Shown: piece by piece, positions 1 to 11,700 of the stretch
Position numbering within the stretch: the stretch's first letter is position 1
Layout: every line of letters begins with the position of its first letter
From: Haematococcus lacustris
Taxonomy: Eukaryota; Chlorophyta; Chlorophyceae; Chlamydomonadales; Haematococcaceae
Assembly (NCBI GenBank): GCA_030144725.1
Contig: JASKMD010000018.1
Coordinates: forward strand, 4,110,026 to 4,174,025
Direction: 5' to 3'
DNA: 64,000 nt
The notes under the pieces: generated by a model
The model's input: the letters and a program-made list of their open reading frames with translations, nothing else
Told to the model about the DNA's origin: nothing
Databases searched by the model: none
Position numbers and translations under genes: made by a program

Positions 1-1159
1 GTGTTGCCCTCCGCCTCCACGAACACCTATGACTCATCCTTCAAGCCTGCAAATCAGCAGAGGGTCTGACTCAAGCTGCTCTCTTGGAGGGCAGTGTCAG
101 AGCAGAGCAGCAGTGCTGGAGGAGGCTGTCCACTGCTCCCAGCAACCAGCAGGTCCCCTGGGGTAGCCTGGTCAGTGGCACTGACAAGCAGCCAGTCAGC
201 CAGTCTACACTGCCTGCACGGAGCTGCCAGGTTGGGGCTACACAGGACCTGCAGCGGGGGCGCCTTGCTGGAGTGTGTGGCACTGACTGCAGGCACCTCA
301 ACTGTCTAGCTGCCTGGCTGGCATGGTGGGAGGGGGTGGCAGTGAGTTCCGGCAACAGCTGGGGCTGCAGGGGAGTAGGGCCCCAAACTGGCCCCGGCTG
401 CCGCATTGAGTGCACCAAGGAGCAATGAGCAGCACTGGGCCAAGGACGGTGGTCAGGCGAGACAGTGAGGGCCTCGTGTGGTGCCCCCAAGTACCCCCAC
501 GCAGCTCAGCCTGGCCCCTCACATCCCTACACAGCCTGGCCCCCCACAGGGTTATGAAGAGGAGGCTGGACTTTGAAGAGGGCTAAGATAGGGTTTATAG
601 GAAAAGCAAAAGGGGGTAAATACAGTAGGGATACATAGGTCGAACATATCAGTCTGGGTGGGTCCACACGGACATGTCCGCAGCATGTGACTGCAAGCTC
701 GAGGGCCATTATTCGCAGTCTGCCTCATCCATGAATGATGCCAGTGTTGCCTAGGCGCATCGCCCTCGGCTTCGTGCATAGCTAGCACCCCCTGCTCGGC
801 GGGCTGCGTGGCCCAGCTGGCTGTATCATCGGGCCGCACAGCCCACAGGCGCACAAGCCAGCCCGACCAGCCGCTCGTAAGTCATTGGAAGCGCCTGTGG
901 GAGTAGCCAGCGAGTAGTGTTGCTCGCCAGCTGTGATCTACTGGCTTATGTCCGCGGGCCACGCTGCTGTTTTCTTTCTGTTCTGCAGGCTTATTTGAAG
1001 GCTTTGCCGAGAGAGGTGAGCTGAGAGCAGCCAGGAGCAGCCAGGTGCGTACCCACACCCACACCCAGCCAATCATACGCTGCTGCTGCTGCTGGTGCCC
1101 TCACACCCTGACAACCTTGTTGCTTCACCCACAATGCAGGTCAACAGACAGTCCCAGCT
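1..1159. other. 5' flank without a recognised gene
   Basis: Only short overlapping open frames occur here, with no domain I recognise. A possible 5'-UTR intron of the next gene can be drawn from a GTGAGC donor near 1,015 to a CAG acceptor at about 1,140. That would put an exon edge some 20 bases before the ATG at 1,160. A short CTG run lies at about 1,080-1,094. I see no RNA gene. Confidence 0.4.
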
Positions 1160-2959
1160 ATGAGCCAGCGTGACATGCAACATCAAGTCGCAGTGGATGG
1201 CGGTGCCTCAGCAACAAATGGGAACAGCCCAGCCGGCGAGGCGCCCCCTCCTGCCACTAGGCTCCTGGACCTCCCGTCAGCGCTGCTGGATGACATCGCT
1301 GGCCGGGTCATGCAGCCTGGGGCCAGGAGCCTGCTGCCCCTGACCTGCCGCGCCTTCTCCCAGGCCCACCTGCTGCACGTCCCAGCCTTGCGCATCCAGC
1401 TGGGCAGGCAGTGCTGCGACCAGCTGCTTACGCCCCGATTTGTCGCAGCGCTGCAAGCAAGAACAAGCAAGCTGTCACTGACTTTGGAGCAGCCAGAGAC
1501 AGAGGACAGCCTTCATTACATGAAGCAATTCGCTCCCACCTTGCAGCTGCCACAGACAGAGTACACTCGAGATTACACCGACCTGCTGGTCTATGCCCTG
1601 GCAAAGCTGGATAAGTGTGCAGCAGTGGAGGTTTGCAAGTTAGTCAGCAGTGGGGAATATCATCGTGACAAGCGCAAACATCTGCGCTGCCCACCTGGCC
1701 TTGCGCAGCAGCTGGTGGACAGCTTCCCCAGCCTGACTGACCTGACCCTGCAGGGGCTCTGTGTCTCAAGCGATGCGCTAGCCAGCCTGCTCTCTCACTC
1801 GCCGCTGGCCTTGCAGCTGCAGCAGCTAGACATCGCTGACATCACCGTCCCAAATGGTGAAGATGGTGAAGAGCCTGGAGCAGTGGGCACTCTGTTCCAG
1901 GGTCTGCGGTTGAAGCAGCTCAGCATAGATGTCATACACCCCAAACAGCCTGGTACACCTCCGTTGCCGTACTTTCAGCCCCTGGCGCAACACCTGACCC
2001 AGCTGCACCTCAACCAGTGTGGCCATGCCATTGTTATGGGCTACTTCAGGGAGTACTTACAACCTCTAGCTCAGCTGCGTGTGCTTATCATAACCCACCT
2101 TGACGGCGAGGGATACCTTACTGAGGTCCTGCAGGCGCTGCCTCAGCTCCACACCCTACAGCTGCAAAGAACCAGCATCAAGGACCAGCAGCAGCTGGAC
2201 ACACTCCTGGCAGCCACCCAGATCACAAGCCTCCACTTTTCGAATGTTGAGTCATTGGACACCTCATATGCTGATGCGCCTTGCTGCTGGCAGCGGTTGG
2301 AGCTGACTGGATGGGTTCGCTGGAAGGCAATCGCAATCCTCGCTCACCTTCCCCTGCACTCCCTCTCCCAGCCTATTGTGCTGGAGATACTGGATGTCAG
2401 TGCAAAGGAGATCTCGGACCCTGAGATGGCAGCCGCATTCCACCTCATGGCACATGCGTGCAAGGTGCCGGTGCAGATCAAGACCCTAAGACTAAGGTTT
2501 CCGGGTACTAACCCTACCACTCCCGCACTCTTACAACAGGAGAGGGTGGACCTGGCGCAGCTGGTAGCTTTGCTGCAACCGCTGCAGTGTTGCGGCGTGG
2601 TGATGGTCTGTGGCCTGCATGAAGTTACGGCCGCTGATGTCCTGGCACTGGCTCCATTGTGCCGGGACTGCACCCACTTTAAGCTGTTTAGCGGCAGCCT
2701 GGAGCCCTCACTGGAGTTCTGGCGCCAGCTGGTGCAGCTTATGCCCGCTGTGCAGGAGGTCACTTTTTATGATGTGAAGGAATGTCATTGTGCAGCCATG
2801 CATGAGTCGCTGCAACTCATGGCTGAGCAGCCTTGGGCACGGTGGTTGCATGTCACACTCCGTGGCAGATTCGCTGCCTCTGAGCTGCCTGCATGTTGGC
2901 AGGCTGGCAGCTGGTTGAAGACTGGCACTCTCAAAGTGAGGTTGTCCAATGTGTGGTGA
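1160..2959 (+). CDS. F-box-like leucine-rich repeat protein, single exon
   Basis: The open frame has 599 codons and no intron. Residues about 35-80 resemble a divergent F-box (a LLDLPSALLDDI-type start, then LPLTCRAF and a Leu-rich tail). From about residue 180 the protein is a string of irregular leucine-rich repeats with motifs such as FPSLTDLTLQGL, LALQLQQLDIADI and LPQLHTLQLQRTSI. This layout is common in lineage-specific F-box/LRR families of chlorophytes, where the F-box would bind SKP1 and the repeats a substrate. That role is inferred from layout only. The first ATG of the open frame is taken as the start. A partial paralogue lies 1 kb downstream, so the family has duplicated locally. 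A plain LRR protein without ubiquitin-ligase function is an equally possible reading. Confidence 0.72.
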   Translation: MSQRDMQHQVAVDGGASATNGNSPAGEAPPPATRLLDLPSALLDDIAGRVMQPGARSLLPLTCRAFSQAHLLHVPALRIQLGRQCCDQLLTPRFVAALQARTSKLSLTLEQPETEDSLHYMKQFAPTLQLPQTEYTRDYTDLLVYALAKLDKCAAVEVCKLVSSGEYHRDKRKHLRCPPGLAQQLVDSFPSLTDLTLQGLCVSSDALASLLSHSPLALQLQQLDIADITVPNGEDGEEPGAVGTLFQGLRLKQLSIDVIHPKQPGTPPLPYFQPLAQHLTQLHLNQCGHAIVMGYFREYLQPLAQLRVLIITHLDGEGYLTEVLQALPQLHTLQLQRTSIKDQQQLDTLLAATQITSLHFSNVESLDTSYADAPCCWQRLELTGWVRWKAIAILAHLPLHSLSQPIVLEILDVSAKEISDPEMAAAFHLMAHACKVPVQIKTLRLRFPGTNPTTPALLQQERVDLAQLVALLQPLQCCGVVMVCGLHEVTAADVLALAPLCRDCTHFKLFSGSLEPSLEFWRQLVQLMPAVQEVTFYDVKECHCAAMHESLQLMAEQPWARWLHVTLRGRFAASELPACWQAGSWLKTGTLKVRLSNVW

Positions 2960-3932
2960 TTGCTGATTGATTCGGCAACTCACAGTGGTTGGCGTGGCCT
3001 TCATGCTTCGTGATGTTTCATGCATGACACAGTAGTGACTGCTGCCATGCTGGAAGACCCAGGAGCGGTGACACCAACAATACATGCATGGCTGGACCAG
3101 ACTAGACAGCTTCAATGCTTCCATCATCCTTGATGACTGCAGCTTTGTCACCACACACGTCGAGCCTGGCCTGAATCCATGCCTGGCAGTAGTGGCTTGG
3201 CAAGGTCGGTGTTGTAGCTAAAACTGAGTTTTCAGGTGTTTAGGCTGATGTGACAGTGGCTGGGAGGTTGCATGGGAAGAATCCTAGACAACATAAGAAA
3301 CGCTTTGTGAAGGCACATGGCTGCATCAGGGGCGCAATAGCTCGGCCATAGCGCATGCACAGCCATGCACAGCCGCCTGCTGCTGCTGCTGCTGCTGCTG
3401 CTAGGGAGCAATGGCTGTCATGAGAGTTCGCTGGGGCGGTGAATAGTAGGTAACACGAGGGGTGGGATGACTGCTCAGTTGCTCGTCATTCCGTTTCACA
3501 GTTTGTGACCAGCCAGCACAGCTAGGGTTAGGGTAAGGACAGGACCGCTACTCTGCTGCTACAGTGTTGTCCTTAGTGTTCCTGACCCCATTCACATTGG
3601 CATGGCCTGCCTCATCACCCTCACATTGGCATGGCCTAACCTGGTGCAGCCTGATGCAGGGCCTCACCTGACTGCCACACAAGCCTCCAAGCTGCCCGGC
3701 CACACCTTTCCACTGTGGGCGTGCTGCTGGGAGGTGCCTTGCCTACTTTGCGGGGTGCCTGGTCTGCTCTCTGCCCTCATGCAAGCCATGCCTGGAGCAG
3801 CAGGTTGGGGCAGGGTGTGTGGGAGGGGCTTGCACTACAGCCTGCCCACCTGCACCCTTCCAGCCCTACGCCCTGTACATAGTTGGGTTGCACACCTGAC
3901 CTAGGAAAAGCGACCTTTGACCTGACCTTTCC
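2960..3932. other. intergenic, no gene seen; (CTG)8 run
   Basis: This is the spacer between the LRR gene and its decayed paralogue. It holds a (CTG)8 microsatellite at about 3,377-3,401 and otherwise no recognisable coding or RNA signal. Confidence 0.4.
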
Positions 3933-4400
3933 CAGCGCCTGGTGGACTGCTTCCCGAGCCTGAGAGCGGCTAGACTTAACCAAGACCAGCGTCCCAGGTG
4001 GTGATGAGCCTGGAGCAGTTGGCACTCTGTACCAGGGTCTGCAGTTGAAGCAGCTCACCATAGCTGCCGTACTCCCTGAACAGCCTGGCACATTACTGCT
4101 GCCTAGCTTTCAGCCCCTGGCGCAACACCTGACCCGGCTGCACCTTGTGACCCGGGATGTTACCTATGGGTATGGTGGTGATAACGACCTGAGCTTCCTC
4201 AGGGAGTGCATGCAACCTCTGGTTAAGCTGCAGGTGCTGACTATATCCAACCTTTGGCAGCTGAAGGGGCTGACTGAGCTGCTGCAGGCGCCCCTAGCTC
4301 CACACCCTGCAGCTGCCACAGGTCACAGTCTGAGAGCAGCAGGACTTGGCCACCCAGCTGGCAGCCACCCAGCTCACAATCGTCCAGCTGCGTCAAGTGC
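3933..4400 (+). pseudogene. truncated paralogue of the F-box/LRR gene
   Basis: The translation matches the middle of the protein at 1,160-2,959. The block EPGAVGTLYQGLQLKQLTI is followed by LPSFQPLAQHLTRLHL, and both have close counterparts upstream. The frame changes near 3,960, about 70 codons of the parent are missing after the FPSL motif, and the N-terminal F-box part is absent. The similarity stops where a GCCCC repeat begins. It is best read as a tandem duplicate that lost both ends. It could still be transcribed, but no complete product can be made. Confidence 0.65.
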
Positions 4401-4453
4401 GCCCCGCCCCGCCCCGCCCCGCCCCGCCCCGCCCCGCCCCGCCCCGCCCCGCC
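4401..4453. repeat. (GCCCC)n pentanucleotide microsatellite
   Basis: About ten uninterrupted GCCCC units mark the exact end of similarity of the LRR pseudogene. Confidence 0.95.
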
Positions 4454-4925
4454 CTCGTCGGATATTGGTATGGTGTGTCAGCTGAGTGTGTCAGCTGCAG
4501 CTGGCATTGAGCCCGTTGTACAATCGCACCAGACCCTTTTTGACCCGTCCAGCTCTTCGACTGGTGCGAGGTCCACAACAGGTCAGGGAGGAAATCCCCT
4601 GCTACTGCTACTGTTGCTGGCATGGGCCACTAGGTAAGGCCCTTGGCGGCAGCTGCTGCTGCTGGCATGGGCCAGGGGGGTCATGAGTACACCTGCTGCC
4701 TACACCTCCCCTCGCAAAAGTGAATGCTACTTTAATGCTTTCGTGCTACCTACGGCACAAAGAGGTATAGTTTCAGCGGCAGTTTCCAATAGCAATAGTC
4801 AAAACGTTGCATTAGCTTGTACCCGTGTGGGCCAGCTTTGACATAAATGTGTCGTTTGGAGTTCAGCTTCCATGTTAGGTAATGGGCCAAAGGTGGTAGT
4901 TTGGGATTACCGAAAGTGATTTATC
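4454..4925. other. intergenic, no gene seen
   Basis: This is a short spacer between two G/C-rich simple repeats, with no open frame or RNA that I can support. Confidence 0.4.
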
Positions 4926-5270
4926 AGGGCAGGGGCAGGGGCAGGGGCAGGGGCAGGGGCAGGGGCAGGGGCAGGGGCAGGGGCAGGGGCAGGGGCAGGG
5001 GCAGGGGCAGGGGCAGGGGCAGGGGCAGGGGCAGGGGCAGGGGCAGGGGCAGGGGCAGGGGCAGGGGCAGGGGCAGGGGCAGGGGCAGGGGCAGGGGCAG
5101 GGGCAGGGGCAGGGGCAGGGGCAGGGGCAGGGGCAGGGGCAGGGGCAGGGGCAGGGGCAGGGGCAGGGGCAGGGGCAGGGGCAGGGGCAGGGGCAGGGGC
5201 AGGGGCAGGGGCAGGGGCAGGGGCAGGGGCAGGGGCAGGGGCAGGGGCAGGGGCAGGGGCAGGGGCAGGG
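4926..5270. repeat. (GGGGCA)n hexanucleotide array, about 57 units
   Basis: The array is a perfect run of GGGGCA over about 345 bases, ending in two GGGGGA variants. It is open in all frames, giving Gly-Arg dipeptides on the plus strand and Pro-Cys, Pro-Ala and Pro-Leu dipeptides on the minus strand. These frames should not be called genes. Runs of four G every six bases are a classic G-quadruplex pattern on the plus strand. Confidence 0.97.
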
Positions 5271-5794
5271 GGAGGGGGAGAGGCGAGAGTGGTGAGCCAC
5301 ATCCCTGTGAGCCCCATGTGCCTGGCGCACTCAGCTGATGTCGACTTGGCGTACAGGGCGCCAAGACGGGGTAATACTATGCATGCTCGCATGTTGTCCC
5401 CCCCTTGCTCCCCACACTAGTTTCCACCCCTCCCCACAGTTTTGATCATATAATAGAACACTACAGAAAAGGGAGCTGCCTAAGATGTTACTGTTCAGCT
5501 TTCACAACTCCATAAGCCACTTCCATATCAGACGGCTTGGGGCCCGATATGTAAAGATCGGAGCAACCGTTTTAATTACCTTTTGAGCATGGTGCAGTCA
5601 AACCAACCAGATATCCGCGGTATCCAGCCGTGTACGTGCACCTACCCAAGTTGCGAACGCGGTATCAAAACATCCTGAACATTGCATATCTTTGACTCGA
5701 TGCAACTATCCATTAGATGCAACTATCCCAAGGCAATGAATTGGTCACGGCACCTGGAATAAAGTCGTAAGCGGCTGGTGATAGTGGGGGCACA
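5271..5794 (+). other. upstream region of the PAS-protein gene
   Basis: About 520 bases lie between the GGGGCA array and the proposed ATG at 5,795. The region is less GC-rich than its surroundings and should contain the promoter and 5' UTR. I see no TATA box or other motif that I would defend. Confidence 0.35.
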
Positions 5795-8700
5795 ATGAGC
5801 AGTGGCGCGTCTGTATCAAGCTTCGGCAGTGCAGCTGCCGACCCGCGTGACAAGTTAGTGAATAAACATGGCAAAAGGAAGCACCGAATAGGGTCCACTT
5901 GTGTGTGGGGACCCAATCGGCGAAGTATACGTGCAGGGAGAAGGCCGCTGGAGCCAATGGGGAGGGTGACGATATTTTGGAAGACGGCCAGGCGACATAC
6001 GAGAGCATGGTGTTTGGGCTGGTCTACACGGTGAACAAGGACAAGGAGGACACGCCACGCGAGTTTGTCGTCGGCCGGCTTGCTTTGGAGTTTTTGCAGT
6101 TATGGCTGCTCATAGCCAACCCGGACTTTGGCTGGCAGTTCGACAGGAGCAACAAGTGCGTGCAAGCCACCCATGCGAGCATGATGCAAGCTGGGAGCAG
6201 GCTCATCGCCTCTTGGGCCCTTCACTTGAATGACATAGTCATTGGGGCTAGGCCATGGGCGGATGCATCTATTTTGGGTGCAGCATCTCCCAATTTGAGA
6301 GCTATGGTACAGGAAGCAGGAGCAACGGCGGTCTGGCGATGGGCACAGCGCTTGGTGTGAGAAGCACATGGAGTACAGCCGAATTAATCAGCTTTCCCAG
6401 CAAGGGCATTGCTGTGCCAACACCATAGCAGCAGCCTAGCGGCCCAGCAGGAAGGGCCACCCTCCTGGGCGCCAAGGTTGCAGTGGTCAGCGTCAGCAGC
6501 TGTCCTTGCCAAGTGTGCCAGCCTGCGAGCGTGATGGCGTCTGTACATTCATGGGAGAGACTGCTGAGGGGCAAGGAGGCTCCTGTCGGCTGCCAGGTGG
6601 TGTTACATGGGCATGGTGCACACCTGGGCTGCAGGGTCTTCCAGCTGGTCAGCATCATCAACCTGAAAGACTTCATGGGCGCCCGGGGCTACCCCTTCTA
6701 CCTGGCCTTCATGTACATGACCTTCATACTGCTGCTGGGGGTGCTGGCGGTCAGCGGCTGGGTGGGCTGGTGTGTGCAGAACAACCGGCTGGACCAAGTC
6801 TGGTGCGTCCAATCCCACCGTGCGCTGCACCCAGCAGCCTGACTAGGCCTGCACTACAGCCCCTGCAGCAGGCGGGGAGTGGATGGGTATGGAGAGCAGG
6901 GAGCAGCGCACTGTGTTGCCCTCCACCTGCTCAGCACGCTGGGCAGGGTGCCTGAGTGGGGCCCATCAGGCTGCTGCCCAGGGTGGCAGGTGATCTGAGG
7001 CGTGGCTGGCTGCTGCAGGCCGCAGCGCATCCTGCACTGGTTCTCCAGCGCCTGCTGCCAGCTGCTGGACCTGTTCGTGCTCAACATGTTCCTCATAGCG
7101 CTGGACTGCAACTACTTTGACCAGACCCCACTCAACGGCAACCGCGAGTTCCCCTACCAGATATCCAGTGTGTGCCCACCACCCCCACCAGCGCAGCACA
7201 CGGCAACACACCCAGCTGGCTGGCCCTTGCACCACCAGGGCAGCCAGCTGTGCACCAAGGAGCTGCACCTGCTGCTAGGGCCACAGGGGCTGCCCAGTGC
7301 CCGCATGGTGGCAGTGTGTCAGCGCCTGCGCCCCTGCCTGCCCTGCTGCGTGCTTGGCTGCAGCCTGCTGGGCCATGCCGCACCTGGTGCACGTGACTGT
7401 GGCTATCATCGGCCTGCTCATCTTCATCCCCCTGGGCCTCCTGGACGCCTTGGGCCGCATGGAGCTGAACCCAGGTGCAGCAGGACCCACTGACACTGAC
7501 CTCATACCCAGGTCATGGCGCCCCAGCACTGCTGCAGCGCCAGGCCAACACCTCGCTCCTGGCTGCAGACCTGACCTGACCTAGCCCTGATGCCCTGTCC
7601 CTTGACAGCTGCTGCTGCTGCCTGAGGCCCTGGCTGCCAGTCAGGCTCACTCTACTGTTCTGCTCCCTCGGGGCCACCACCTGTGCCTGGCTGCCTGCCC
7701 TTGTGCCTGCCCCCTTGACCACAGCCTCGCGCAGCTGGCTGGCCATGAACCACAGCCAGACCGAGATCCTGGCCTTTGCCACAAAGTGCACCATGGCTGC
7801 GCTGTGCGTGTTTGTCACCAACTACAAGTGGCTCTGCGTTGGCCTGGGCGCCTGCAGCCTGCTGCTGGTGGCACTGTACCTGCGATGGGTGAGCTGTCTG
7901 CCTGCCAGCGCACCATGCCCAGCCCTGGTCCCCTCAGCCTCCCCTCCTTAGCAGGCAGGGATGCGGTGCGCCTCCTCCCCACCCTCTGCTGCCTGCTGGT
8001 GCCCTTGCCCCGCAGCTGCCGCACATGTGTGCGTGGACCAACCACGTGCGTGTGGCCAGCCTGAGCTGCGTGTTCTACTGCAGCATTGTGCTGGTGTTTG
8101 TGGTGTACCACCCGGCTGTGGACTCAGGCGACCTGCTGGCAGTGCTGGACTACCGCAAGCGGGTGGGTGCAGGGCCAGGGCAGCAGCTGGCAAGGGCCAC
8201 CCAGCCTGCTGACTGCACCCAGCTGCATGCCAGCTTCCCTGCAGCTCGGCCTATGGTAGGTCTGCTGGCCTATAGTAACCGGTGTAGGGTTGCTGCCTGC
8301 CTGGTGCAGCACCGCGCGTGGCTGCATTGTGCTGATGTGCTGCTCCTCAGGCCACCCTGACCATGTGGGCCGGCATGGCCCCCGCGGCCCTGCTTGGCGG
8401 CCTGGCCTCCTGGCTGCACCTCAGGTCAGCTGCCCACCACCAGCCTGGCCCGCTGCAGCTCCAGTGCAATGCATGGGAGCATCAGCGGCACTGGCGACAG
8501 CAGCAGAGGCACTGGGGCGCTGGTGCAGTGGGTGAGGTGTGTGCGCTGCAGCCGTGCCCTGGCCGCTGCCTGGCCTGCTGCAGGTTCTACCGGGTCACTG
8601 TGGTCAAGCGCTTCCAGGCCGCCCGCCCTGGCACCAAGCCAAAGTTCATCCACCGCTTCACTGACGCCCGCCAGGTGTGGCTCCTGCACCCCACCATCAG

Positions 8701-11700
8701 GCCTCCCCTCCCACCAGCACCCATCTCCTGCTGCCCCCTGCCCCCTTCCCTGTCCTGCTCTCCAGTGCTGTCACTGCTGGTGCCCCACACGCTGCCCTCA
8801 CTACTGCTGCTGTTGGTGCCGCAGGTGGAGGTGGCTGCGCGCTGCTGCCGGCAGTGGGTAGACCTGGACACCCTGGAGCCTGGCCATGTGTCGCTGGCGG
8901 AGCAGATCATCAAGGCGGGCGTGGCACAGCTGCCCAAGAGCACCTTCATGATCGTGCTGTACGCCTCCTTCCTCATTGAGGTCCAGAGCAGCTTCCAGAC
9001 TGGCTACAGCCAGCTGCAGGTGCGCACCCACACAGGCAGGGCTGGGCAGTCTAGCAAGGGACAGGGCGCCTGAGGGCCAGGACAGCAGCAGTAGTGCCTG
9101 GCAGCAGCCCCGCCCTCTGCCCCACTGGGTCCTGCCACAGCCCCTCACCATGCACCATGCTCCGGCCACCATCATGCCCGCCCCTCAGCTGCCCTGCTGC
9201 CTGGGTCCCGCTGCGCCTGACCGGGCCACTGGCCCTGATGGCCCTGAGCAGGCAGCCAAGAAGAACAAGCCGGGGCTGCTGGACCGCTTTGCCATCTTCA
9301 TCAGGGAGCAGCAGCACACGCAGAAGGCGGGGGACCTGGTGGGTGGCTGGGCGCAGGAGGGGTCAGCAGCCAGCAGTGCAGGCCGGGCAGCAGTCTCAGG
9401 GTCAGTACCTGAGCGCTGGCAGACTAGCAGGGTTGAGGCCAGGCTGGTGTCAGGGGCTCTCTGCTAGAACTACGCTGGGGTTGTGCTAGTATTGTGTACG
9501 CCTTGTGTGTGGTTGCCTGGCTCTGGTTCAAGTGTCCCTGTGTCCTTTCCCCCTGGCAAGTCCAGGCGTGTGTGCTGTGCTGCCCTGTGTGCTGTGCCCT
9601 GAGTATCCCAGGTGAGCTATGTGGAGCAGATGAGGAACTACCGCATGGTGCTCAAGGTGCACAAGGACGCGCTGCTAGCCATGGTGGGCGCCAGGGTGCT
9701 GCTGGACCCATGTCATTTGCCTTGTTTCCTTCCCTCACTTGTCTGGCCAGACCCTGACTGTTGCCTGGGCCCCGCCCCTACATTTGCTGACCCCTTTTCG
9801 GAATACTAAGTGTGTTATTGCCTATCCTCTGATGCCTTTTTATAGTGCCCAGCCTCTGATACGCGTTGTGGGTGGAAGGTACCAAGGTGGAGATTCGTGT
9901 AGGAGCCCAGCCGCCATACCAGGGTGGTGGATGGTGATATGACAGCTGGTGGTGTCAACCAACAACAGCATTGGCAGCAGCCCCTGATGCTGGCTGCATG
10001 CACCCGCTCCTGTCTCTGCAGAAAGCTTTCTGGCAGGCGCTGCTGCACACCACTGTGAACCTGAAGACGCTGACGGATGCAATTAAGAGGATGGACTCCA
10101 GTGTCCACACAGGTGGGGAGCTGCTGGGGTATGCAGGCAGGCAAGCTAGCAGCTGGTGGTGGGAGCAGGCCGCGCCCCAGGCCCTTGATGCATGCTGGCT
10201 CTGCTCTATCTGGCTTGCCCCCTCCATTTAGCTTGCCCCCTCTATCTGGTTGCCCCCTCTATCTGGCCAGCCACTGATAGCAGAGTCAAATTCAGTGGTG
10301 AATTCATACTTTGCTGGCATACTTTGCTGGCATGCTTCGCAGCGGAGCAGGTGTACCGCAGCATGCTGATGAAGAGCAACAACAGTGTGAAGCTGCTGCG
10401 GGTCTACGCCAAGTTCTTGGAGCACATCAAGCACGACCCATGTGAGGCCCCATGCAATGCACAGGAGCACCCCTCCACAAGCCAGCCGCCCTATGTGGCC
10501 CCTGTCTGAGGCGTGCAGACACAATCACTGTCATGGCTGCTTTGCTCGCTGTGCTGCCCAGGGGGGGCGGCAAAATGGTCTGCTGAAGCTCAGAGACTCC
10601 ACCTGGTGAGGGCCATGGGCGCTGACGCATCAGGGTTAGGGTCAGGCGTAGGGTTGGGGCCCTGGGTGCTGGTGCATCAGAGTTAGGGTCAGGGTTAGGG
10701 GTGGACCCATCCTTACCCTCTAACGCTAGAAACCTGACAAACAAAACACAATCAACAGTGTTTGTTCCTGCCTCCAACACGCTGCCTCCAAGTCAGCAGG
10801 GTGTGCAGTGGATCTTGGCGCTGTGGCGCTAGCTCTGGGATCTAGTCTAGTCTGCTGCACGCAGGTTGAGGAGGAGCAGAAGAACAACATCTTCAGCGAC
10901 TTGGGTGGCAAAGCAGGCGACACGGGGCAGCCCGCTTGGGTGAAGCACATGGCCACAGTGAATGATGGTGAGCATGGCTTGGGCAGTAGACCCTCACAAG
11001 TCACACCCGGCCTTGATGCTGTGTGGCACGCAACTGTGGCATGGATTTAATAAACCAGTTTGCTTGGATGCAGCACATGAAGGGTGTGGATCCAGGTGAC
11101 TGCCCCCATGCAAGCCAAAGCTTCACAGGCACCTCTGCCCTGGTGACTGAAAGCTCCCCTCAGCCCCACAACAGCCACCCACCCTGGCGCTGTGCCCCCC
11201 TGCCCACCCCCTGCTCTGCTGCACCTACTGACCTCATCATCCTGGCCATTACACTGGCTCCAAGCTGGCCTCCCTGAACACTGGGCTGTAGGGCCTGGTA
11301 AACAGGCTGCAGGGGGCCTGGGACTGTGAGCGTGCCTGCCCTGCCCCTGACCCGCAGGCAAGGCCGTGATTGTGATGGACGCGCAGTGCATTGTCCAGGC
11401 TGCCAACCAGGTGGCCCACACCATGTTTGGCTACGCCAAGAACGAGCTGCGAGGTGAGGTGCAGCCCCCCGTGACCTGCTGCCACCAGCTCTGCCAGGGG
11501 CATGGCCAGCAACAGCCTTGTCAGTCTTGGGCTGGTGGTGCTGGCAGTGGCCTGGGCCTGGTGTTGGTGCAGCAGCTGGCCAGGGCCAGGGCCACAGCTG
11601 GTGAGGTCTGCTGGGGCTGCAGGGCGCAACGTGAACCTGATCATCCCCCCGCCCTTTGCGGAGCACCACGACCAGTACATCCGCAACTACATCGCCACAG

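Noticed and set aside
4875..5392. Long frames of Gly-Arg, Pro-Ala, Pro-Leu and Pro-Cys dipeptides
   Set aside because: They are produced only by the GGGGCA repeat on both strands. There is no flanking coding signal.
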